64,000 nt of DNA from Nitrospinae bacterium bin107 (lineage in GTDB: Bacteria; UBA8248). This document shows positions 17,412 to 25,019 of the stretch, in pieces. Where the stretch lies: the NCBI GenBank assembly GCA_002238965.1, contig MPNJ01000008.1, positions 62,001-126,000 of the forward strand, in the 5' to 3' direction. A program made the translations under genes and the position numbers. The notes under the pieces are model-generated. The model was not told the DNA's origin. It did no database searches and was given only the letters and a program-made list of their open reading frames with translations. Position 1 is the first letter of the stretch; every line of letters begins with the position of its first letter.

Positions 17412-17864
17412 TCAGTCTACCGTCACCGAACCCATCAACATTCTGCGGTAATCCCACCATTTCCATTTCTTGGGGACCATGGTGATTCGCACACGTATTT
17501 TCTGCGCGATGGGCGTATTTACGTAATTCGCCCACATATCCGGCCCAAAAAAGTGATCCACCACGCTTTTCAGCCCCTCGTGGTCCTTACCCAACACCTC
17601 GGAGACCTGCGCCTCCCCCTCCACGACAACAGCGCGGAAAGGAGCTTCATCATCGTCGATGCAGATGGAAAACGCCGGGTTTCGCCTTAAATTCCTTGCC
17701 GAAACGGAATCCTCACCCGTGCTGATGAAAAAACTGGCATCCTCGGGATTGAACAGATACAAAAGCGGAATTACGTGCGGGGAACCATCCGCATTCGTGG
17801 TGGCGATTCTCGCCATGTGGGGTTCTTCTAAAAATTCATCCATTTCTGTCGGGCGCTCGGCCAT
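17412..17864 (-). CDS. pyridoxamine 5'-phosphate oxidase family protein
   Basis: 150 residues with the split-barrel flavin fold: HMARIATTNADGSPHVIPL opens the barrel, SARNLRRNPAFSICID is the helix-strand typical of FMN- or F420-binding members, and the C-terminal KIRVRITMVPKKWKWWDYRR completes it. It likely binds FMN and reduces or oxidises a small molecule; true PNPOx function is unlikely at this size. A GAGGAG site precedes the ATG. It lies about 80 nt downstream of leuS on the same strand. Confidence 0.82.
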   Translation of the reverse strand: MAERPTEMDEFLEEPHMARIATTNADGSPHVIPLLYLFNPEDASFFISTGEDSVSARNLRRNPAFSICIDDDEAPFRAVVVEGEAQVSEVLGKDHEGLKSVVDHFFGPDMWANYVNTPIAQKIRVRITMVPKKWKWWDYRRMLMGSVTVD

Positions 17865-17943
17865 TTTCCATCTCCTCTCGAAAATTCATGACGTTATGAA
17901 TTATTCCCGATTTATCGCTCCAAAATGATACCGGAGTCATCCT

Positions 17944-20553
17944 TCACTTCACAATCAGATTCACCAGGCGTCCCGGCACGACAATGTGCTTCACGATCTC
18001 TTTATCACCGATGTAGCCAGCCGTGACGGCTTCCGCTTTTTCCTTCAGTTCCTCCTCGGGCGCATCCGGCAGCGCCATGAACGTGCGCCTCGTCTTTCCG
18101 TTCACTTGCACGGCGAATTCTTTCTCCTCGGCGGCAATGGCCGATTCATCCACTTGGGGCCACGCCACCCGGAAGATACTGACCTCTCCCCCACTTCCGC
18201 CAAGAGCCTGCCAGAGTTCCTCCGCCACGTGAGGCGCCATGGGCGCCATGCAGCGAAGCAGAATCTCGGCCGCCTCGCGCTGCACCGCATTGTCCGCCTC
18301 GGCCTCCGAGCGAAGCGACGTGGACAGTTCCATGATGCGCGCCACCGCCGTGTTAAAGGAGAAGGTGTGCTCATAAACTTCCGTCACCGCTTTCAAGGTG
18401 GCGTGGGCGTCGCGCCTGAGCTTTCTCCCGGATGCGGTCAACCCGCTCCCGTCTCCGGAATAGGCATCTGTCTCCCTCCAGGCTTCGAGCCGCTCCGCGA
18501 ACGTAACCCAAAGCCTTTGCAGGAACCTGTGCACGCCTATCAATCCATCATCGCGCCATTCCTTCGAGCGCTCGGGAGGACCGATGAACAGCGTATACAG
18601 GCGGCCCGCATCGGCCCCGTATTTTCCCGTGCATTCTTCAATCGAGACTCCGTTCATCTTCGACTTGCTCATCGAGGCCATCTCGGGGAGCACCTTCTTC
18701 CCGGCTTCGTAGCCGCTGCCGCTCGGGCCGTCTGCCGTAACGACAAGAGATTCCTCGTCCACGTCCTGATAGGGTACCCAAACTCGGCCGCGCGCATCTG
18801 CCACATAGTAGGCCATCCTGCAAACCATTCCCTGGGTGAACAGATTCTCAAAGGGCTCCTCGAAAGAAACAAGCCCCAGATCGTAGAGCACTTTTGTGAA
18901 AAACCGCGAGTACAGCAGGTGCATTACGGCATGTTCCGCGCCCCCGATGTACTGCGTCACCGGCAGCCAGTGGTTCACGTTTTCCGACTGGAACACGGCG
19001 CTATCGTCGCGCGGGCTGACGTACCGCAGGTAATACCAGGATGAGTCCACAAAAGTGTCCATCGTGTCCGTCTCCCGGCGGGCGGGCCTTCCTGTTTTCG
19101 GGCTGATGACGTTCACGAAATCCTCGCTCTGGGCCAGGGGATTCCCCCCTCGGCCCGTGAACTCGACGTCACGCGGGTGCATGACGGGCAGATGATCGTC
19201 CGGCACAGGGGTGATGCTGCCGTCTTCTTCATAAATGACGGGTATCGGCACCCCCCAATAACGCTGGCGAGAAATGAGCCAGTCTCTGAGGCGCCAGTTG
19301 ATTGTCTTGTCCCCGAAACCCTTTTCCGCGAAATAATTGATCATCTTCGGATACGCTTCGCGGTTCGGCTGCCCGTCGAATGGGCCGGAGTTTTCCATGA
19401 CGCCGTCTTCGATGTATGCCTCCTCCATCGTGTCGCCATTGAGTCCCCCTTCAGGATGCTGGATGACCACCTTGACCGGGATCCCGTATTTTCTCGCAAA
19501 AACGAAATCGCGCTGGTCGTGCGCGGGCACACCCATCACGATGCCCGTGCCATATTCCATCAAAGCGTAATCGGCCACGAGCAAGGGTACGCGATCTCCA
19601 TTGACGGGGTTGATAATGAAATGACCCGTATCGATACCTGTTTTTTCACTGTCTTCGCTCATGCGTTCCGCGGCGCTTTGGGTCTGCATGGCTTCCACGG
19701 CCTCACGTATGGAATCCGCGTGGACATTCCCTTCCAGCAACTGATCGATTAGAGGGTGCTCCGGCGCGCAGACCATGAAGGTGACGCCATAGACCGTATC
19801 CGGCCTGGTGGTGAAAACCGAGAGCGTCTCGCCGGTCGTTTCGAGTCTGAAATCAATCCGAGCACCTTCGCTGCGCCCCAGCCAGTTTCTTTGTTGCTGC
19901 TTTACGTGCTCGGGCCAGCCGACGAGACCATCGAGATCGTCCAGCAGGCGCTGCGCATAATCGGTAATCTTCAGGAACCACTGGCTGAGCCAGCGTTTTT
20001 CCACCTTGGCGCCGCTGCGCCAGGCGATGCCGTCGTGAATCTGCTCATTTGCCAGAACCGTGCCATCTACCGGGTCCCAGTTGACGAGGGCCTCGCGCTT
20101 ATACGCCAAGCCATTTTCGAGCATCTGGAGGAAAATCCACTGTGTCCATTTGTAATAACCCGGATGCGCGGTGGAAATCTCGCGCGGCCAGTCATAAGCG
20201 AGACCCGCCATTCGAAGCTGGCGTCTCATGTTGTCGATATTTTTTTTCGTCCACGCGGCGGGATGCGCGCCGGCATTGATGGCGGCGTTCTCCGCGGGCA
20301 GCCCCAGGGCATCCCAGCCCATCGGGTGCAAGACCTCGAAGCCGCGCATCTTCCGGTAGCGGCTGATGGCGTCACCCATCGTGTAGTTGCAGGCGTGGCC
20401 CATGTGCAGGTCGCCCGATGGGTAGGGAAACATCATCAGGGAATAGTAGGTAGGCTTATCACCGGGATGATCGGAGGTCTCGAATATCTTCTCCTCCGCC
20501 CACAGATTCTGCCACTTTTCCTCGTATTTCGATGGACTATATTCGCCGAGCAT
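17944..20553 (-). CDS. leuS: leucyl-tRNA synthetase
   Basis: 869 residues, standard for a bacterial LeuRS, which charges tRNA-Leu with leucine. The class I HIGH motif appears as HMGHACNYT, and the KMSKS loop as MSKSKMNG near residue 630. GTGIVMGVPAHDQRDF belongs to the CP1 editing domain, and the anticodon-binding C-terminal region is present. The ATG at 20553 has GAGGAA a few bases upstream, better than a TTG four codons earlier. It sits in a minus-strand run mgtE, thioesterase, leuS, PNPOx-like gene. Confidence 0.96.
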   Translation of the reverse strand: MLGEYSPSKYEEKWQNLWAEEKIFETSDHPGDKPTYYSLMMFPYPSGDLHMGHACNYTMGDAISRYRKMRGFEVLHPMGWDALGLPAENAAINAGAHPAAWTKKNIDNMRRQLRMAGLAYDWPREISTAHPGYYKWTQWIFLQMLENGLAYKREALVNWDPVDGTVLANEQIHDGIAWRSGAKVEKRWLSQWFLKITDYAQRLLDDLDGLVGWPEHVKQQQRNWLGRSEGARIDFRLETTGETLSVFTTRPDTVYGVTFMVCAPEHPLIDQLLEGNVHADSIREAVEAMQTQSAAERMSEDSEKTGIDTGHFIINPVNGDRVPLLVADYALMEYGTGIVMGVPAHDQRDFVFARKYGIPVKVVIQHPEGGLNGDTMEEAYIEDGVMENSGPFDGQPNREAYPKMINYFAEKGFGDKTINWRLRDWLISRQRYWGVPIPVIYEEDGSITPVPDDHLPVMHPRDVEFTGRGGNPLAQSEDFVNVISPKTGRPARRETDTMDTFVDSSWYYLRYVSPRDDSAVFQSENVNHWLPVTQYIGGAEHAVMHLLYSRFFTKVLYDLGLVSFEEPFENLFTQGMVCRMAYYVADARGRVWVPYQDVDEESLVVTADGPSGSGYEAGKKVLPEMASMSKSKMNGVSIEECTGKYGADAGRLYTLFIGPPERSKEWRDDGLIGVHRFLQRLWVTFAERLEAWRETDAYSGDGSGLTASGRKLRRDAHATLKAVTEVYEHTFSFNTAVARIMELSTSLRSEAEADNAVQREAAEILLRCMAPMAPHVAEELWQALGGSGGEVSIFRVAWPQVDESAIAAEEKEFAVQVNGKTRRTFMALPDAPEEELKEKAEAVTAGYIGDKEIVKHIVVPGRLVNLIVK

Positions 20554-20632
20554 GAATTTCCTCAATTATTCGGTATATGTCTCTTGAATCTCCATGCAGG
20601 CGCTCCGCCTGCTTCAAAATGTTCGCGCTGCT

Positions 20633-21055
20633 CTAAAGATGCGGCCCCTCCGAGATGGGTACGGCCTCTCCTCTTATCTTCTCTAGGATTTCAGGCGGAA
20701 TGCGTCTTGGCTTTCCAAGCGCATCGGTTCTCGCATGTAGCGTATAGCCCTTCACAAGTACGCGCCCCTCCTGTTCCACAAGATAATCGATCCGTACGCG
20801 GATACCCTCGGGCTCCCTGAACCAGCCGGTGACTTTCACCTCGCCGTCATACCGGGCACCTTCCTTGTACTGACAACGGCTCTCCACCACGGGAAAGAAA
20901 ACGCCCTGTTCTTCGAGCTGCCCGTAGGGGAATCCGATTTTACGAAAATACTCTGTTCGAAGCTGCTCGAACCATACATAATAGACCGAGTGATGCACCA
21001 CTCCCATCTGGTCGGTTTCGGCATACCTTACACGGAAATCGATAGACAGAGCCAA
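20633..21055 (-). CDS. acyl-CoA thioesterase (YbgC/FadM, hotdog fold)
   Basis: 140 residues. The signature RVRYAETDQMGVVHHSVYYV with catalytic Asp15 is that of 4-hydroxybenzoyl-CoA thioesterase/YbgC-like enzymes, and the following WFEQLRTEYF helix fits the hotdog fold. It hydrolyses acyl-CoA thioesters in the cytoplasm. It lies 22 nt after mgtE and before leuS, probably by chance operon membership. Chain-length preference cannot be told. Confidence 0.87.
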   Translation of the reverse strand: MALSIDFRVRYAETDQMGVVHHSVYYVWFEQLRTEYFRKIGFPYGQLEEQGVFFPVVESRCQYKEGARYDGEVKVTGWFREPEGIRVRIDYLVEQEGRVLVKGYTLHARTDALGKPRRIPPEILEKIRGEAVPISEGPHL

Positions 21056-21076
21056 GCCGGATAAACCTATGAGCGG

Positions 21077-22444
21077 TTATGAAAAAAGAAACCAACGAGC
21101 GATGTTAAAGTAAATCAAAAGCCCCAAAACATCGACTCCGGTCGTCACAAAAGGCCCCGTCGCCACGGCGGGGTCAACGCGAAACCGATGGAGCACGAGC
21201 GGCAGAACCGATGCGAGAAGAGCAGAAAACATCATCACCACACAAATCGCAAGCCCCACGACGAAACCCAGCCACGCGACTGAGGAGAACTGATACGTCG
21301 CCAACAATCCCAATAACAGGCCATAACAAACGCCCAGAAGCGACCCGACGGTCACCTCTTTCGAGATAACGCGAAGCCATGATTTGGGATCGATTCGTCC
21401 TGTCGCTATACCGCGGACAACGATTGTGGCGCTTTGGGTGCCCACGTTGCCCGCCATTCCGATGATCACCGGCATGAATGCGGCGAGAGCCACTATTTTA
21501 CTCAATTGGTCTGAGTACTGATGAATCAACTGAGCGGCGAGTATGCCGCCCAGCCAACTGAAAAAGAGCCAGGGCAAACGGATCCACGCAAGGCGCCTTG
21601 CGGAAAGCGACGTCACCTCGTCCTGATAGGAGTGCGTCCCCGCCATCTTCAAAATATCCTCGGTCGCTTCCTCTCTGATGACGTCGAGCACGTCATCCAC
21701 CGTGATGATCCCGACCAGTACATTGTCATCATCCACGACGGGAATAGCCAAAATATTGTAGCGCGAGACGACGCGTGCGACGTGCTCCTGGTCGGCATGT
21801 ACGTTTTCGCTCCAAACATTGGTAATCATGATTTCAGACAAGGGTTTGGAAGGATCCGCCAGCAAAAGTTGCCGTAGGGTAATCACCCCTCTCAGGCAAC
21901 CATTGGAGTCTATGACGTACACATAGAAAATGTAGTCAACTTCACTGGCTTTTCGCACCCGGGCGATGGCTTCATCAACCGTGAGTTCCTCTGGAAGAGC
22001 CACATATGAATCCGTCATGATGGCGCCTGCTGTTTCCGGCAGATACGCCATCATGTCCTGTATGGCTTCCGTTTCCGGCGCATCTAAGAGCGCAACTATT
22101 TCCTGGGAACGCTCCTCGGGCAGGGTTTCGAGAATATATCTCGCGTCGTCGCTGTCCAATTCCTTGATCAGTGGGACGACGTCATCGTTCGGTACCGGCT
22201 CGAGGAGTTCCCGTACGATGTGGGAATCCGATTCCGTCAGAATGGAGGCGCGGTGTTCCCGGTTTCGGACGAGGGAAAACGCTTCCTGGCGTTCTTCGGG
22301 CAGAAAATGCTGAAAAATCTGCGCCACTTCAGCCGCGTGCATTTTTTCCAGTGCATTGGAGAGGTTGGCATCGGCCTTATGCCTTAAAAGCCGACGCACC
22401 ATGTCCTCTACGCGAAGAAGTCTCGGATCACGCTCGTTCACCAT
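21077..22444 (-). CDS. mgtE: magnesium transporter MgtE
   Basis: 455 residues. The cytoplasmic N domain has the alpha-helical MgtE_N repeats (residues about 20-130). Two CBS domains follow (VDYIFYVYVIDSNGCLRGVI and ILAIPVVDDDNVLVGIITVDD). Five membrane helices form the Mg2+ channel at the C-terminus, with MPVIIGMAGNVGTQSATIVV containing the conserved pore segment. Low cytoplasmic Mg2+ is expected to open it through the N/CBS sensor. The ATG at 22444 has GGGGAT upstream. The predicted leader is only about 45 nt, leaving no room for an M-box riboswitch. Confidence 0.93.
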   Translation of the reverse strand: MVNERDPRLLRVEDMVRRLLRHKADANLSNALEKMHAAEVAQIFQHFLPEERQEAFSLVRNREHRASILTESDSHIVRELLEPVPNDDVVPLIKELDSDDARYILETLPEERSQEIVALLDAPETEAIQDMMAYLPETAGAIMTDSYVALPEELTVDEAIARVRKASEVDYIFYVYVIDSNGCLRGVITLRQLLLADPSKPLSEIMITNVWSENVHADQEHVARVVSRYNILAIPVVDDDNVLVGIITVDDVLDVIREEATEDILKMAGTHSYQDEVTSLSARRLAWIRLPWLFFSWLGGILAAQLIHQYSDQLSKIVALAAFMPVIIGMAGNVGTQSATIVVRGIATGRIDPKSWLRVISKEVTVGSLLGVCYGLLLGLLATYQFSSVAWLGFVVGLAICVVMMFSALLASVLPLVLHRFRVDPAVATGPFVTTGVDVLGLLIYFNIARWFLFS

Positions 22445-22495
22445 GGCTGATCCCCAAATTTTCAAGCAAGCAAACACGGTGTCTAAAGGGCGTAG

Positions 22496-22524
22496 AGTCT
22501 ATTGAACACCATTGGGAGTGTCAA
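22496..22524 (-). promoter_or_regulatory. predicted sigma70-type promoter of mgtE
   Basis: On the minus strand a perfect TTGACA (22524-22519) is separated by 17 bases from TAGACT (22501-22496). Transcription would begin near 22489, about 45 nt before the mgtE ATG. Confidence 0.55.
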
Positions 22525-22690
22525 TCATATTGTGTTATGGGCAAACTTAGCATATCTTGTTGATAGATTGTTGTTTACGCAATGGAGATAATCGCTGGCG
22601 CAGCTTCGTAATTTTCTGCCCGATTGATTTGGGGAGTAACCTGCCATCGCTAGACTTCATGGTCGCCTCACCGGGCTGAAGCCTAAGCAA

Positions 22691-24361
22691 ATGAAAGTTT
22701 TGGAAAGGCTATACCGCCGCAAAATTCCACCCGATCAATTCATTCATTTAGAACTCGGCCGCGAATTAACATATCTATCGTATGAAATATCGCGTCAGAT
22801 TGGGTTGCTCATCGATCGACTCGGTGTAGTGCGCTACGTGATTATCGGCGATGCGCGTGGAATCGAAATACCGGAACTGGGCCGCGCACGCGCCGGGATG
22901 GCCAGACTCAGAGGGCTTCGGTGCGTACACACCCACTTGAACGCCTCTCCGCTATCCCAGGAAGATCTGACGGACATGGCTCTCCTGCGACTCGACGCCA
23001 TGGGAGTTATAGAAGTCGTGGAAGACGGGAAGGCAGGCCGCTTCCATTTCGCCCACCTTACAACTCGGCCTCCCGATGATAGTGCGCAAGCCAACGGCCA
23101 CTCGACCTTCGCGGAAAATCGTGCTCCCTGGGAAATCCAGTCGTTCCCTAACCTCGAATCGACCCGGGTCGACATCGAGGCCCTCATTAACTCTCTCGAG
23201 AATGAATTCGCACGACTGCAAAAATCATCAATTGATCTCGAAGATGGAGAGCGCGCCTTGCTTGTGCATCTCGATACAGGGCAGAAATCGAACCGCTCTC
23301 CCGAGACCGAGTTCGAGGAATTGTCCCTGCTCACACGTGAGGCCGGTTTCATCCCATGCGGACAAATCCTCCAGCGCCGGAAAAAACCGGACCCTCGCTT
23401 CGTCATCGGTAAGGGTCGGCTTGCGGAGGTCCTTATGAACTCGATGCAAGTGGGGGCCGAGGTGCTGTTCTTCTCCAATGAGTTGACCCCCTCGCAAATC
23501 AAAAACTTATCAGAATTCACCGATCTGAAAATCCTCGACCGGACGCAAATCATTCTCGATATTTTCGCCCAAAGAGCGAAGAGCCGCGTGGGAAAACTTC
23601 AGGTGGAACTGGCTTTATTGCGATATACCCTGCCCCGCATCTCCTCTCAACACACAGCCTTGAGTAGACTCACCGGTGGCATTGGCGGCAGGGGACCGGG
23701 CGAAACGAAGCTGGAGATTCACCGCCGCCGCGCGTTCGAACGAATTCGAAGGGTGGAGAAAGAACTCGAAAACTTGCAGAAAAAACGCTCTCAAGGCAGG
23801 CAACTCCGCCAGCGTCGTGAAGTACCGGTTCTCTCTCTGGTGGGTTATACAAATGCGGGTAAATCGACACTGCTGAACGCCTTAACGAATAGCGAGGTAA
23901 TTGCCGAGAATCGCCTATTCGCCACCTTGGACACATCGAGCCGTAGACTCAGGCTCCCGCGCGATCAGGAAGTCATCATCACGGATACCGTCGGTTTTAT
24001 TCACGACCTCCCCCAGGAGTTGATCGGGGCATTCCGCTCGACATTGGAGGAACTGAGTGAGGCGGACCTTCTCCTTCATGTGATCGACGCCTCTTCTCCG
24101 CATTGTGAGGACAACCTTCATGCCGTGGAGAAAATCCTTGATGAAATTGGCCTAAAAGACACGCCTCTCATTCGGGTATTCAACAAAATGGACCAGACGG
24201 ATGACATCCGTCTGGCCAATCTGTGCCGTCGGTTCGACGGCATCGCCGTGAGCGGCATAGCCCCCGAAAGCCTTGTGCCACTGGTGGACGAGGCAGCCCA
24301 CCGCCTATCGAGCATGGACAAGCAAGATGAGACGCAAGGATACGAACAGATCGCAAACTAA
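22691..24361 (+). CDS. hflX: GTPase HflX
   Basis: 556 residues from the first ATG. Ribosome-associated GTPase that splits stalled 50S/30S particles. The HflX domain shows LGADVLFFSNELTPSQ-like residues (here VGAEVLFFSNELTPSQ), LQVELALLRY and GGRGPGETKLE. The GTPase domain has Walker A GYTNAGKST near 385, the switch region DTVGF and NKMD. It belongs to the long form with an extra N-terminal domain. Conserved sequence (HGRLTGLKPKQ) continues in frame upstream of this ATG to an in-frame TAA at 22637, but with no ATG, GTG or TTG; true initiation may be at ATC 22646 (GGGGAG 9 nt upstream). Confidence 0.92.
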   Translation: MKVLERLYRRKIPPDQFIHLELGRELTYLSYEISRQIGLLIDRLGVVRYVIIGDARGIEIPELGRARAGMARLRGLRCVHTHLNASPLSQEDLTDMALLRLDAMGVIEVVEDGKAGRFHFAHLTTRPPDDSAQANGHSTFAENRAPWEIQSFPNLESTRVDIEALINSLENEFARLQKSSIDLEDGERALLVHLDTGQKSNRSPETEFEELSLLTREAGFIPCGQILQRRKKPDPRFVIGKGRLAEVLMNSMQVGAEVLFFSNELTPSQIKNLSEFTDLKILDRTQIILDIFAQRAKSRVGKLQVELALLRYTLPRISSQHTALSRLTGGIGGRGPGETKLEIHRRRAFERIRRVEKELENLQKKRSQGRQLRQRREVPVLSLVGYTNAGKSTLLNALTNSEVIAENRLFATLDTSSRRLRLPRDQEVIITDTVGFIHDLPQELIGAFRSTLEELSEADLLLHVIDASSPHCEDNLHAVEKILDEIGLKDTPLIRVFNKMDQTDDIRLANLCRRFDGIAVSGIAPESLVPLVDEAAHRLSSMDKQDETQGYEQIAN

Positions 24362-24374
24362 TTTCTATTCTGAA

Positions 24375-25010
24375 ATGAAATTTCTTCTTTTACCCGTCAT
24401 GTTGCTGAGTATCCTGGCTGGGGGTTGTGCTGGAAGCAACTATTCTTCACAAGATGTGTGGGAGAAGACGAAAACCACCGTTCGATCCGCTTACGTAAAG
24501 ACCCAGCGAGCCGTTACGAATACCTTGATCTCCATCGGAAAATACCAGCGAGACCACGCATACGGACGAGAAGACACCGGAGAAACACGAGCCAAGAACG
24601 AAAAAAACAATAGAAACCCTGTTGCCCGCCCCGCCGAAACGCCCCGCAAGAATGATCGCTTTCCTTCCAGAACTCCTGCAGCAATGGAGGAAAACATGAG
24701 GCCCGGCCAAGTCCGGCAAACAACCAGGGGAATTACTCGAGATGAAACCTCGAAAGAAATGCCTTTGCCACCACGTACGACAATGACTCTCGAAGAATTG
24801 CGTCAACGCATTCTAGAGATCGAACAAGTGCGGATTCGCTCGAAAAATCCCGCTGCAAGGCGCAGACTGGCTGCTGAATTGAAGGAACTGGAGCGAATGC
24901 TGCTCACATATCAAAAAGAAGAAAACATTATTGAGGAAATGGCTCAATTACGCCGCCAGCTAAGAAAGCTACAAGGAGATTTGCTCGAGATTCAAGAAAC
25001 CAATCGCTAG
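24375..25010 (+). CDS. predicted lipoprotein with C-terminal coiled coil
   Basis: 211 residues from the ATG at 24375. The N-terminus MKFLLLPVMLLSILAGGC is a lipoprotein signal with lipidated Cys18. A short helical region follows (VWEKTKTTVRSAYVKTQRAV), then a Pro/Thr/Arg-rich low-complexity linker. The C-terminal 70 residues are strongly charged heptad-like helix (LEELRQRILEIEQVRIRSK onward), probably a coiled coil. It begins 13 nt after hflX and is likely co-transcribed. I do not recognise the family; an envelope structural or scaffolding role is only a guess. Confidence 0.7.
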   Translation: MKFLLLPVMLLSILAGGCAGSNYSSQDVWEKTKTTVRSAYVKTQRAVTNTLISIGKYQRDHAYGREDTGETRAKNEKNNRNPVARPAETPRKNDRFPSRTPAAMEENMRPGQVRQTTRGITRDETSKEMPLPPRTTMTLEELRQRILEIEQVRIRSKNPAARRRLAAELKELERMLLTYQKEENIIEEMAQLRRQLRKLQGDLLEIQETNR

Positions 25011-25019
25011 AAAGTCAGT

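Noticed and set aside
17986-20820. Two plus-strand frames of about 350 codons opposite leuS
   Set aside because: Antisense shadows of a well-defined LeuRS; no recognisable motifs.
22445-22490. Magnesium riboswitch (M-box) upstream of mgtE
   Set aside because: The predicted transcript leader is only about 45 nt, too short for the aptamer, and no terminator hairpin is seen.
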